A program made the position numbers and the translations under genes. The notes beneath the pieces are model-generated. The model was not told where the DNA came from and made no database searches. It saw only the letters and a program-made list of their open reading frames with translations. Shown piece by piece: positions 52,732 to 61,322 of a stretch of DNA of 64,000 nt (the stretch's first letter is position 1; every line of letters begins with the position of its first letter). Source of the DNA: Polyangiaceae bacterium. Its GTDB lineage: Bacteria > Myxococcota_A > Polyangia > Polyangiales > Polyangiaceae. The stretch covers positions 72,783 to 136,782 of the forward strand of contig JADLEQ010000081.1 of the NCBI GenBank assembly GCA_020846005.1, in the 5' to 3' direction.

Positions 52732-53892
52732 TCACCCGCGCTTCTGTTTGCGCTCGAGCTGCTGGCGGACGGCGGTCTGGATGGCGCCGGGGACGTTCTT
52801 GCTCTTGGAGAGCGAGCGCAGGTCGTTCTCGCGCAGGAGCGGGACCAGGCGCGAGGCGAACGTGAGCGGGGTCCGCGGATTGGAGACCAAGTTGAGCTTC
52901 ACCTGGTAGTCCCGGGTGAACTCCCGGTTCATCGCGATGGTGCGCAGCACCTCCTCGGGGACGGCGCGGCTCGCGCTGATCCGAGCCGCCTCGTCCGGGC
53001 GCATGAGCGGGCTCTTCACCGCCGCGGCGGCGATCAGCCGGTTGGGGTCGCGCACGAGCAGGTAGCGCTCCGCAGCGGTGCCGAGCGTCGCCGCGCGGAC
53101 CTTCTGCGAGACCGTCATCTGCGCGAGGCGGGCGTGCAGCGGCAGGAACTTGTCGCGGACGTGCTCGTTCCCGTCCTCGTCCTCGTCATGCGTGTCTTCG
53201 TCGGGGTGCGAGCCGAGGGCGTCTGCCAGGACCGTCGTCTCGGCGAACAGCACGTCGTCGAAGGTCGGCTCCTCCGACTGCTCGACGATGAGCTCGTCCC
53301 GGATCGCGGCCGCGGCCTCCCGATACGTCGGGATGTCGAGCTCGAGGTCGTTCCGCACCGCGAGCTCGAGGAGCCGGTCCGCCGTCGACATGCGGACCCG
53401 GCGGTTCATGTAGAGCTTCTCGATCACGCGGGGCGACCGGAGCAGGCGGTCTTCGTTCGTGGCGATGAGCTCGCCCAGCCGCTCGTCGGCCTGCTCTGCG
53501 AGCGCGACCAGCGTGTCGTCGGCGATGCGCGGCATGCGCAGCAGCGCCGCCGCGTGGTCCGGGTCCGACGCGTGGACGGCCGCCAGGCGGTCGATCACCG
53601 CCGGCTCGAGATCGCTCCCGAGCGCGCCGGCCAGCAGCGGGGGGGGGAGCCGCTCGAGGGCCGCGTTCGCGGCGGCCGAGACTCCCGCGTCGTCGGAGCC
53701 GGCCAGGACGACCATCACGGCGAGGAGATCCGCCGGCCGTACCCCGGGGATCACGCCTCGGGCAGCCATCAGCCGGACCGGGCCCGGCGCCTCGGCGGAG
53801 AGCACCCGCTGCGCGGCGGCGGACAGCCGCGACGGGTCGATGGGTTCCAGCGTCACGGTCGGAGCTTCGTCGCTCGGCGCCCGGGTTGGCAA
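52732..53892 (-). CDS. Helical solenoid protein conserved in myxobacteria (unknown function)
   Basis: 386 residues from ATG. It is mostly helical with HEAT-like hairpins (VRLMAARGVIPGVRPADLLAVMVVLAG, AAVIDRLAAVHASDP-like). An acidic linker (SHPDEDTHDEDEDGNEH) splits it in two halves. The second half has AATLGTAAERYLLVRDPNRLIAAAAVKSPLM and LVSNPRTPLTFASRLVPLL..SKSKNVPGAIQ, a pattern I associate with a widespread myxobacterial family of no known function. No signal, helix or catalytic motif. Convergent with nikR (11 bp) and divergent from the SPFH gene. Confidence 0.75.
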   Translation of the reverse strand: MPTRAPSDEAPTVTLEPIDPSRLSAAAQRVLSAEAPGPVRLMAARGVIPGVRPADLLAVMVVLAGSDDAGVSAAANAALERLPPPLLAGALGSDLEPAVIDRLAAVHASDPDHAAALLRMPRIADDTLVALAEQADERLGELIATNEDRLLRSPRVIEKLYMNRRVRMSTADRLLELAVRNDLELDIPTYREAAAAIRDELIVEQSEEPTFDDVLFAETTVLADALGSHPDEDTHDEDEDGNEHVRDKFLPLHARLAQMTVSQKVRAATLGTAAERYLLVRDPNRLIAAAAVKSPLMRPDEAARISASRAVPEEVLRTIAMNREFTRDYQVKLNLVSNPRTPLTFASRLVPLLRENDLRSLSKSKNVPGAIQTAVRQQLERKQKRG

Positions 53893-54017
53893 GAGGCCGC
53901 CCGGCCGGACGTGGACGCGCCCGCTAGGACGACCTAGATTCCCGACCGTCCCCCTGCCCGACCGGGCAGGGACGAGCCAGCCGACCGTCGCCGTCCGTCG
54001 AGGAGAAGAGGAACGAC

Positions 54018-55286
54018 ATGGGAATCATGGATTTCGTGAAGCAGGGCGTGAAGGAGATGATGATCGCCCGGGACGACCGGTTCAAGGACAAGGTCGTCTA
54101 CAAGCACCCCGATCAGAACTTCCCCTTCTGGAGCCAGCTCACCGTCGACCAGGACGAGGTCGCGCTGTTCTTCAAGGACGGACAGTACCAGGGCGCGCTC
54201 GGGCCCGGGCGTCACACCCTGCAGACGCAGAACATCCCGTTCCTGAACAACCTGGTCGACAAGTTCACGGGCGGGAACGTCTTCATCTCGGAGATCTACT
54301 TCGTCACCACCCGCCCGATCTACAACCAGGGCTTCGGCGGGCCGATCGGGTCGATGCGGGACCCGGAGCTCGAGATCCGGGTGAACCCACGGGCGTTCGG
54401 GACGTACTCGTACCGCGTCGCCGACCCGGTGAAGTTCGTGGTCGAGTTCGTGGGCCAGAGCGGCGCTAAGGATCCCGAGATCGCCATGAACTGGGTGCGC
54501 GACCAGGTCCTCATGGGCCTGAAGTCGACGCTCACCAAGCTCCTGAAGGGCGGGGACATCACCATGATGGACCTCGGCACCGCCGGGCCGGACGTGGCGC
54601 GCGCGATCGTCCAGGACTGCCCCGACCTCGCCCGCATCGGCGTCGCGGTGCTCGAGATCGCCAAGCTCAACATCAACCTGAGCGACGAGGATCAGGCGCG
54701 GATCGACGAGTTCCAGGACCAGATCGTCCAGGCCAAGATCGACGCCCGCAAGGCCAAGATCGGCGTCGGTCAGGCCGAGGCGATGGCGGCGCAGAAGCAG
54801 TTCGAGCTCGACCAGCAGTTCGCCAACCAGGCACGGTTCGTCAACAACCTCGACATGAACCGATACCAGCAGTACGCGGCGGCGCAGGCGCAGATGGGCC
54901 TCGGGCAGGGCCTCGCGCAGGGCGGCGAGGGCGCCGGCGCGGCCATGGCCGGCGCCGGGCTCGCGGCGGGCATGGGCATGGGCGCGGGCATGATGTACGG
55001 CGGCCGGATGGCGGCCCCCGGTTATCCCCCCCCGGGCTACCCGCCGCAGGGCTACCCGCCGCCCGGGTACCCGCCGCAGGGCTACCCGCCGCCCGGGTAC
55101 CCGCCGCCCGGCTATCCCCCGCACGCCGCCGCTCCGGGCTACCCGCCGCCCGGCTATCCCCCCCATGGGGCTCCTGGGTATCCGCCGCAGGCGGCCGCGC
55201 CGGGCGCGCCCCCCTGCCCGAAGTGCGGGACGCACAACCAGCCGGGCGCGAAGTTCTGCGCGAACTGCGGCGGCGGCCTCGCGTGA
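54018..55286 (+). CDS. SPFH/Band 7 protein with GYPPP repeats and C-terminal zinc ribbon
   Basis: 422 residues from ATG with GAGGAGAAGAGG upstream. Residues ~1-230 are an SPFH domain of the YdjI/COG4260 (virion core-like) type: YKHPDQNFPFWSQLTVDQDEVALFFKDG and PGRHTLQTQNIPFLNN. A helical stretch follows, then a Met/Ala/Gly-rich stretch. The tail has about ten repeats related to GYPPP/GYPPQ, ending in a double zinc ribbon (CPKCGTHNQPGAKFCANC). In Bacillus the YdjI-like protein works with PspA/LiaH-type stress response. No transmembrane helix is present. Upstream is a divergent gene and downstream a zinc-ribbon kinase, perhaps functionally linked. Confidence 0.88.
   Translation: MGIMDFVKQGVKEMMIARDDRFKDKVVYKHPDQNFPFWSQLTVDQDEVALFFKDGQYQGALGPGRHTLQTQNIPFLNNLVDKFTGGNVFISEIYFVTTRPIYNQGFGGPIGSMRDPELEIRVNPRAFGTYSYRVADPVKFVVEFVGQSGAKDPEIAMNWVRDQVLMGLKSTLTKLLKGGDITMMDLGTAGPDVARAIVQDCPDLARIGVAVLEIAKLNINLSDEDQARIDEFQDQIVQAKIDARKAKIGVGQAEAMAAQKQFELDQQFANQARFVNNLDMNRYQQYAAAQAQMGLGQGLAQGGEGAGAAMAGAGLAAGMGMGAGMMYGGRMAAPGYPPPGYPPQGYPPPGYPPQGYPPPGYPPPGYPPHAAAPGYPPPGYPPHGAPGYPPQAAAPGAPPCPKCGTHNQPGAKFCANCGGGLA
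55015..55203 (+). repeat. Tandem GYPPP/GYPPQ-coding repeats
   Basis: The DNA carries 15-bp-based direct repeats coding for GYPPP and GYPPQ, about ten units in ~190 bp, the central six nearly identical (GGCTACCCGCCGCAGGGCTA-like). Slippage-prone and probably length-variable between strains. The Pro/Tyr repeats give an extended, sticky linker before the zinc ribbon. Confidence 0.8.
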
Positions 55287-55314
55287 GCTGAGCGCGCCCC
55301 GGTCGCCCGCCGCT

Positions 55315-55378
55315 CCCGCCCACCAGACCGCCCGCCCACCAGACCGCCCGCCCACGAGACCGCCCGCCCACGAGACCG
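55315..55378. repeat. Four 16-bp tandem repeats in an intergenic region
   Basis: Four head-to-tail copies of CCCGCCCACCAGACCG (last two with CACGAGACCG) lie between the SPFH and kinase genes, starting 29 bp after the SPFH stop. A fifth partial copy CCCGCCC follows. They are non-coding in the sense direction. Possible roles: regulator binding array or neutral minisatellite. Confidence 0.85.
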
Positions 55379-55427
55379 CCCGCCCCTGCCCGTGGCCGCC
55401 GCGCGCCGCGGGCAGGGTGCTAGGCTC

Positions 55428-56966
55428 GTGAGACGCGCCGTGTCACAGACGACGATCGTTCAGTTCCCGGGCCAGGGCGCGGCGCCCGCTCCGGCGAGCG
55501 TCGAGGCGCTCCGGGTCTGGCGATGCCCCAGCTGCGCCCAGACGTTCGCGCGGGTCGACGCGCGGTTCTGCCCCTTCGACGGCCAGCGCCTCGTCCCGGC
55601 GATCGAGGTCGCCCCGCCCCAGGATCCGCTGGTCGGGTCGCTCGTCGACGATCGGTACGAGATCCTCGCCGTGCTCGGTGAGGGAGGGATGGGGACGGTC
55701 TACCGGGTGCGGCACCGGCACCTGGGGCGCACGCTCGCGCTGAAGGCGCTGCGCCGGGATCTCGCCCGGGAGTCGGACCTCGCTGAGCGGTTCCTGCGCG
55801 AGGCGCGCGCCGCCGCGCTGGTGGTGCACCCGAACGTCGTGGCGATCATGGATTTCGGCCAGCTCCCGAGCGGGCAGCCGTACTTCGTCATGGAGTACCT
55901 CGAGGGCTCCACGCTCGCCGAACTGCTCCGCGCGGGGGGGCCGGTCCCCGCCGGGCGGGCGGTGCACATCGTGCGGCAGGTGGCCGAGGCGTTGGCCGCG
56001 GCGCACGCGGCCGGAATCGTGCATCGTGATCTCAAGCCGGACAACGTCTTCCTGGCCCGCGCCGCCGAGGATCGGCCGGTCGTCAAGGTGCTGGACTTCG
56101 GGCTGGCGCGCGTCGCCGGCGCGAGCCGCCTCACGCAGGCCGGGACCGTCTTCGGCACGCCGCACTACATGAGCCCCGAGCAGGCGATGGGGGAGGCGGT
56201 CGACCATCGCGCGGACATCTACGCGCTCGGGATCGTCATGTACGAGATGTTCACCGGGCGCGTGCCGTTCGAGGCCGACTCGTACATGGGCGTCCTCACC
56301 AAGCACCTCTACGTCGCGCCGACGCCGCCGAGCGAGCTGCTCGGAGAGGGCGCCAGGGAGCTCGGTGCGCTGGAGGCGGTCGTCCTCACCTGCCTCGAGA
56401 AGCGTCCCGCGCAGCGCTTCGCGGATCTGGGTGAGTTCCTCGCGGCGATCGCCGCCGTCGTTCGCCCGACGACGGATGGGGGGGTCGAGGTGCGGGCGCG
56501 GGGCGAGAGCGCTGCGCGCCCCCGATCCCTCCTCGCCGACGAGCTCGAGGTGCCCACGCTCGAGGAGGTCCGGGCCCGCGAGGCGGGGCAGCGCGTGGCC
56601 CGCCGCCGCCGGTCGCTCCGCGCCGCCGTGGGGTCGGTGGTGGGGGTAGCCGGCGTCGGGGCGTTGGTCGCCTGGGGGCTCGGCGCTCGCCGGCCGGCCC
56701 CCGGACCAGCGCTCGCCGGGGGGAGCGCCCTACCCGCTCCGGAGAGCGCGCCGAGCGCCCGAGTGGCGCCCGCGCCGCTCCCGTCGGGCGGGCCGCCCCC
56801 GCCGCCGTTCAGCGCGGCCGCTGCGCCGGATCGGCCCGTCCGCCGCCCGCCGCCGCCGGGCGCTGGCCGCCCCCGGCTGCCGCCCGCCCCGGCTGGCCCG
56901 CCGCCTGCGCAGGCCCCACCTCCACCGGTGACGGGTGGCGACATCATCGACCCCTGGGCAAAATGA
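55428..56966 (+). CDS. Hanks-type Ser/Thr protein kinase with N-terminal zinc ribbon
   Basis: About 512 residues from GTG 55428 (another GTG at 55440 would start VSQTT). Residues ~33-60 form a zinc ribbon (CPSCAQTFARVDARFCPFDG). The kinase domain spans ~70-340: LGEGGMGTVYRVRHR, the Lys in LALKALRRD, HRDLKPDNVFL, DFGLARV, GTPHYMSPEQAM, YALGIVMYEMFTGRVPF, all intact so it should be active. A single transmembrane helix (AAVGSVVGVAGVGALVAWGLG) precedes a Pro/Ala-rich periplasmic tail without a known ligand-binding domain. Myxobacteria have dozens of such kinases that control development. The upstream 16-bp repeats may influence expression. Confidence 0.93.
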   Translation: MRRAVSQTTIVQFPGQGAAPAPASVEALRVWRCPSCAQTFARVDARFCPFDGQRLVPAIEVAPPQDPLVGSLVDDRYEILAVLGEGGMGTVYRVRHRHLGRTLALKALRRDLARESDLAERFLREARAAALVVHPNVVAIMDFGQLPSGQPYFVMEYLEGSTLAELLRAGGPVPAGRAVHIVRQVAEALAAAHAAGIVHRDLKPDNVFLARAAEDRPVVKVLDFGLARVAGASRLTQAGTVFGTPHYMSPEQAMGEAVDHRADIYALGIVMYEMFTGRVPFEADSYMGVLTKHLYVAPTPPSELLGEGARELGALEAVVLTCLEKRPAQRFADLGEFLAAIAAVVRPTTDGGVEVRARGESAARPRSLLADELEVPTLEEVRAREAGQRVARRRRSLRAAVGSVVGVAGVGALVAWGLGARRPAPGPALAGGSALPAPESAPSARVAPAPLPSGGPPPPPFSAAAAPDRPVRRPPPPGAGRPRLPPAPAGPPPAQAPPPPVTGGDIIDPWAK

Positions 56967-57056
56967 CGCCGCGTGCCCTAGCCTCCGGCTCGCTCCGATC
57001 GTGAGCGCCTCTCGCGCGTAGGATCCCCCGACCCTCAGGCGACGACCGAGAACTCC

Positions 57057-59306
57057 TTGGCCAAGCAGCAGCTCCTCCTGGTCGACGCCGATCCGCGCAG
57101 CGTGCGGGTGCTCGAGGTCAGCCTGAAGAAGGCCGGCTACACCGTGACCACGGCGGACGACGGCGCCGACGCGCTCACGAAGATCGAGCTCTCGGCCCCG
57201 GACCTCGTCCTGACGGACACCCGCCTGCCGCGTGTCGACGGCTACGAGCTGGTCCGTCGCTTGAAGACGAACCCCGAGCACGCCGCGATCCCGGTCGTGT
57301 TCCTCACCAGCCAGCGATCGATCGAGGACAAGATCCGCGGGCTCGAGCTGGGGGTCGAGGACTACCTCACCAAGCCGATCTTCGTCCGCGAGCTCATCGC
57401 GCGGGTGAACCTCCTCCTCGCCCGGCGCACGCAAGAGCGGATGGCGACCACGCAGCCGACCAGCGCGCGCACGCGCCTGAACGGCTCGCTCGAGGACCTC
57501 GGCGTCGTCGATCTGCTCCAGACGTTCGAGGTGGGGCGCAAGAGCGGCGTCGCCAGCATCACCGACGGCCGCCGCCGGGTGCAGATCTTCTTCCGGGACG
57601 GCAAGGTCGTGGACGCCGAGCTCGGCCGGCTGCGCGGCGAAGAGGCCGTCTACCGCGCGCTCATCTGGACGAGCGGGGACTTCGAGGTCGAGTTTCGCCC
57701 GGTGAGCAACGAGGACGTCGTGCCCACGTCGACGCAGGGCCTGCTGATGGAGGGCATGCGGCGGCTCGACGAGTGGGGGCGCCTGCTCGAGCAGCTGCCC
57801 CCCCTCGTGACGGTGTTCGAGGTGGATCACGAGGCGCTCGTCGAGCGGCTGAGCGAGATCCCCGACGAGCTGAACGGCATCCTCCGCCTCTTCGACGGCA
57901 GGCGCACGCTGCTCGACGTGGTCGACGAGTCGCCGTTCGAGGATCTCTCGACGCTGTCGACGGTCACCAAGTTGTTCTTCGAGGGACTCCTCGTCGTGGG
58001 CGCCGAGCCGCACCACGACGACGTCGTCCCGAGCCTGGAGGGCGAGCGGCTGGAGCGCGCGCCGTCCGCCGAGCACGAGCCGATCGTGCCGGACCGCCCC
58101 GCGAGCGAGCCCCGGCTCCCGCTCTCCGTGCCGCCGCCGACGCCGCTCCCCGAGACGGCCATCGCCGTCCCGCGGCCGGTCGACTCGGCGCCGGCGGCGG
58201 CGGTACGTCCCGCGGCGAAGACGGTCATCGGCGTCGCCGGGCCCGCGGCCCTCGAGATCGCCGCGGCCGCGCCGCTCGCGTCCGCAGAGGAGATCGAGGC
58301 GGCGGTGACGGCGCTCGCGCCTCGCGCTCCGGCGGAGGCGCCGGCCCCGCCCGGGACGACGACCGCGGTCATGGACGCGCTGCGCCTCGCGCCGCCCGCG
58401 CCGATGCCGGCGCCGGTCGGCGTGGCCGAGCCGTCTCCACCCGCCAGCACGCTGGCCGACAGCCCCGAGGCGCGCGCTGCCGCCGTCGCCGCGCGGACGG
58501 CCGTCGGGCTCCCGTCGACGGCGCGCGAGACGCCGCAGGGCAAGGCCGCGGCCGCGAAGGTGATCCCGTTCCCCGCGGCGCCGCCGCCCGGCTCGCCTCC
58601 GCGCGAGCCGGCCGAGCTGCCGCCCGCTTCCCCCGGCGAAGCGAGCGAGCCGGATCCGGCGACGATCGCCGCCATTCCGCGCGCGCTGCGGCACGGGGAG
58701 GCCTCGCCGGGGCCCGATTCTTCGCCGCCGCGCCCTGCGGGCGACGACGAGTTCTTCACCGCGGGCGACGAGGGGCGTTACGAGGGCGGGCACGCCCACC
58801 TCGCGGAGGACGAGCTGGACGATCTCGACGGGCCCGCGCGGCGCCCGCCCCGAACGCCCGAGCAGGAGCAGCGGCGCGCGCGCTTCATCCGGCTCGTCGC
58901 GGGCGTCGCCGGGTTCGCGATCGCGGTGTTCGCCGTCGCCGTGGTGACCCGCCAGGGGCCTGCCCCGGCTCCCTCCCCGGCCCCCCGCGCGCCGGAGCCG
59001 CCGGTCGCCCTGGAGCCGCGCGCGCCCGCAGCGACGACCGCAGCGACGACCGCAGAGCCCCGCGCGGTCGCCGAGCTGCCGCCGCCTCCGGAGCAGCCGC
59101 CACCGCGCGCGTCGGCGGCCCCGGGCGCCGCGGCGACCGCGCTGCCGCCGGCTGCGGCGCCTCCGCCGGGGCCGCCGCCCGCCGAGCGCAGGCCGCCGTC
59201 GCGGCCTCGTCCGGTGGCGCCCCCGCCGGATGATCCGCCGCCCGCGCCGCCGCCGCCCGTGCGCCCGCCCGGCACCAAGCCGCCCACGGCCGCGTTCCCC
59301 GAGTGA
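57057..59306 (+). CDS. Response regulator receiver-DUF4388 (PATAN) protein with membrane anchor
   Basis: 749 residues from TTG. Residues 1-125 are a receiver domain ([22 protein letters not shown], phosphoacceptor Asp in [16 protein letters not shown], Lys in YLTKPIF). Residues ~138-240 are DUF4388 ([29 protein letters not shown]), then a winged-helix-like segment ([25 protein letters not shown]). A long Pro/Ala-rich disordered region precedes one transmembrane helix ([17 protein letters not shown]) and a Pro-rich exterior tail. PATAN domains are cytoplasmic signalling adaptors (RTX-like in cyanobacterial motility). The kinase gene 90 bp upstream could be a partner. The partner histidine kinase is not in the window. 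Confidence 0.9.
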   Translation: MAKQQLLLVDADPRSVRVLEVSLKKAGYTVTTADDGADALTKIELSAPDLVLTDTRLPRVDGYELVRRLKTNPEHAAIPVVFLTSQRSIEDKIRGLELGVEDYLTKPIFVRELIARVNLLLARRTQERMATTQPTSARTRLNGSLEDLGVVDLLQTFEVGRKSGVASITDGRRRVQIFFRDGKVVDAELGRLRGEEAVYRALIWTSGDFEVEFRPVSNEDVVPTSTQGLLMEGMRRLDEWGRLLEQLPPLVTVFEVDHEALVERLSEIPDELNGILRLFDGRRTLLDVVDESPFEDLSTLSTVTKLFFEGLLVVGAEPHHDDVVPSLEGERLERAPSAEHEPIVPDRPASEPRLPLSVPPPTPLPETAIAVPRPVDSAPAAAVRPAAKTVIGVAGPAALEIAAAAPLASAEEIEAAVTALAPRAPAEAPAPPGTTTAVMDALRLAPPAPMPAPVGVAEPSPPASTLADSPEARAAAVAARTAVGLPSTARETPQGKAAAAKVIPFPAAPPPGSPPREPAELPPASPGEASEPDPATIAAIPRALRHGEASPGPDSSPPRPAGDDEFFTAGDEGRYEGGHAHLAEDELDDLDGPARRPPRTPEQEQRRARFIRLVAGVAGFAIAVFAVAVVTRQGPAPAPSPAPRAPEPPVALEPRAPAATTAATTAEPRAVAELPPPPEQPPPRASAAPGAAATALPPAAAPPPGPPPAERRPPSRPRPVAPPPDDPPPAPPPPVRPPGTKPPTAAFPE

Positions 59307-59327
59307 GCTCGCCCGGCGCGGACGCGC

Positions 59328-60308
59328 TCAGCGAGCCGCGGAGCCGGCGGTGAACGCGAGCCGCTCCGGCCGGGCGCGCACCCTGCCGAGGAACCCGTCG
59401 CTCGCGTAGTGCGCCACCAGCGAGGCGCTGTCGCCGTAGAACACGCTCGTCCGCGGCACGGCGAGCAGGCTGGACGAGCCGAGCGCCACCGGCGCGCCGC
59501 TCGCGACGAACGCCCCCCGATACCCGGCGGCGCGGACGTAGGGCTCCGTCCGCGTGTCGTGCGCGCCGAGGGGGTAGAAGTACGCGACCGGCGCGCGCCC
59601 CAGCTCGCGCGCGATGAGCTGGCGGGAGAGCTCGAGCTCCTCGGCGCGTCGGCTGGCGTTCAGGCTCGGGAGACGTCGGTGCAGGTGACCGTGGCTCGCG
59701 ATCTCGCACAGCCCGGTGTCGACCAGTTCGCGGAGCTGTTCCCAGCTCATGTTGCTGCCGGCGCGCGACCGCAGGCCGACGAGGCCGGTCGGCACACCGA
59801 GGGTGAAACGCGCGCCCCGATCGCGGAGGAGCGGCCACGCGCGAGTGTACACGCTCGACATCCCGTCGTCGATCGTGAGCACGACGACCCTCGCGGGGAG
59901 GCGGCGCCGCCCCTCGAGGAACTCCACGAGCTCGGTCGTCGTGACGAGCTCGGCGTTCCCCTCGGTCAGGACGCCCAGGTGGGCGGCGAAGTCGCGCGTC
60001 GACACGCTGAGCCGCTCGCGGCCTACTCCGAAGGCGTGGTAGAGGAGCAGGACCGCGCGCGTCTGGTCCGGGTCGACGAGCGGGAGCCGGAAGCTGCGTT
60101 CAGGGGGGACGATCGGCGGTGCGTCCGGGGTGGGCGGCGGCGGGGGCGGCATCCGAGCCGGCGGGGCGGGCGCTGGCCTGGCGCGGGCGCCGGCGCGAGG
60201 GGTAGGCGCGAGGGGCGCGGGCCGGCCCGGCGCGCGCTCGGCGCAGGCGAGCCCGAGCGCGCCGAGCGCGAGCAGCGCCGCGCGTCGGCCGGAGGGGAGG
60301 GGAGTCAC
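59328..60308 (-). CDS. Polysaccharide deacetylase lipoprotein (PgaB/IcaB-like)
   Basis: 326 residues from GTG 60308; a longer frame to 60368 lacks a signal at its start. The signal (RRAALLALGALGLACAER) has a lipobox Cys. A Pro-rich linker of ~50 residues leads to a NodB homology domain: VVVLTIDDGMSSVYTRAWPLL (catalytic and metal Asp), then CEIASHGHLHRR with the two metal His. These are the de-N-acetylase motifs of PgaB/IcaB that remove acetyl groups from poly-GlcNAc. It probably modifies an exported polysaccharide in the periplasm. The next gene on the opposite strand is a ZIP transporter. Confidence 0.9.
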   Translation of the reverse strand: MTPLPSGRRAALLALGALGLACAERAPGRPAPLAPTPRAGARARPAPAPPARMPPPPPPTPDAPPIVPPERSFRLPLVDPDQTRAVLLLYHAFGVGRERLSVSTRDFAAHLGVLTEGNAELVTTTELVEFLEGRRRLPARVVVLTIDDGMSSVYTRAWPLLRDRGARFTLGVPTGLVGLRSRAGSNMSWEQLRELVDTGLCEIASHGHLHRRLPSLNASRRAEELELSRQLIARELGRAPVAYFYPLGAHDTRTEPYVRAAGYRGAFVASGAPVALGSSSLLAVPRTSVFYGDSASLVAHYASDGFLGRVRARPERLAFTAGSAAR

Positions 60309-60476
60309 GGCGCCGATCCGGTGGGGTCGCGAGGGGCAGCGGTCGAGGCGAGCGTACGACGACGCCACCTCGCCGGGCAGGTTCCCGGCGAGGTGGCGCG
60401 GTCGTGGGGAGCCGAGCGCGCCTTGCGGCGATGGGGGCGCGGGGGTACGCCGGCCGCTCGCCTCGCAGGCCCGACG

Positions 60477-61289
60477 TTGATCCCGAGCGTTGTCATCGTC
60501 CTCGCCGTCGCGGTCGGAGCCGTCGCGGGGTTCCTGCCGGGGTGGGGGAGCGGCGCCGGTCCGTTCATTCGCGGCTTCGCGCTCGTCGCGGCGCTCGGCG
60601 TCGCGGCGCTCCAGCTCCTGCCGGAGAGCGTGGAGTCACTCGGCCTCACGGCGCTGGCGACCGCGGCGGCCGGGTATGGGCTCCCCGAGCTCGTCGGGCG
60701 ATTCGGTGCGAGGGTCGGCTCGCCGGCTCGCGCGGGGAGGCTCGCGCTGGAGGTCGGGTGGGCGGCGTTGCTCGCCCATCAGCTCGGCGACGGCCTCGCG
60801 CTCGGGGCGATGTCGGGCGGCGCCCACGCGGGGCACGCGCACGGGGAGCTGGTGCTGGCGCTGGCGGCGCACACCGTCCCGCTCGCGACGATGACGGTGC
60901 TCACCTTCCGGGAGCGCTTCGGCTACGCCGCCGCGGCGCTCCGCGCGGCGGGCCTGGCGGTCGCTACCATCGCCGGCATCGCCGCCGCGGGGACGATCCC
61001 GGTCCGGACCCTCGCGGAGCTCGGGCCGGTGATCTCCGGGGTGGTCGCGGGCGGGCTCGTCCACCTCGCGATCCACCAGCTCCCCTCGGCGTCCGCCAGC
61101 CGCGGCGTGGGTGCGCCGCTCGGCGCGGCCGTCGGGCTCGCCGTCGCCGCGTTCGGCGCGCTCACCCACGCCGACGAGCACCCGGCGAGCTCCGGGGCGC
61201 GCGTGTACGCGGCCGTCGCCGTCGTCGGCGCGATGGTCTGGGTGGGGTGGCACCGGCGCGCGCGTGAGGCCCGCGGAGCCGCGGGGTAG
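60477..61289 (+). CDS. ZIP-family metal (zinc) transporter
   Basis: 270 residues, start TTG 60477 because no ATG or GTG in frame precedes the first helix. Eight hydrophobic helices. ZIP metal-site residues are present: the HQLGDGLALG segment (HxxxD as in TM IV) and AHTVPLATMTVL (HxxP of TM V), and a His-rich loop (GAHAGHAHGE) between them. The C-terminus is VAVVGAMVWVGWHRRARE. ZIP proteins import zinc or other divalent metals. Divergent from the deacetylase gene. Confidence 0.85.
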   Translation: MIPSVVIVLAVAVGAVAGFLPGWGSGAGPFIRGFALVAALGVAALQLLPESVESLGLTALATAAAGYGLPELVGRFGARVGSPARAGRLALEVGWAALLAHQLGDGLALGAMSGGAHAGHAHGELVLALAAHTVPLATMTVLTFRERFGYAAAALRAAGLAVATIAGIAAAGTIPVRTLAELGPVISGVVAGGLVHLAIHQLPSASASRGVGAPLGAAVGLAVAAFGALTHADEHPASSGARVYAAVAVVGAMVWVGWHRRAREARGAAG

Positions 61290-61322
61290 CGGGCCACGCG
61301 GAGGGGGGGAGACGCGGTCGCG

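Noticed and set aside
59409-60476. Upstream extension of the ZIP transporter frame
   Set aside because: It lies opposite the polysaccharide deacetylase gene and is Arg/His/Glu-rich with no helix; the first helix starts at 60477.
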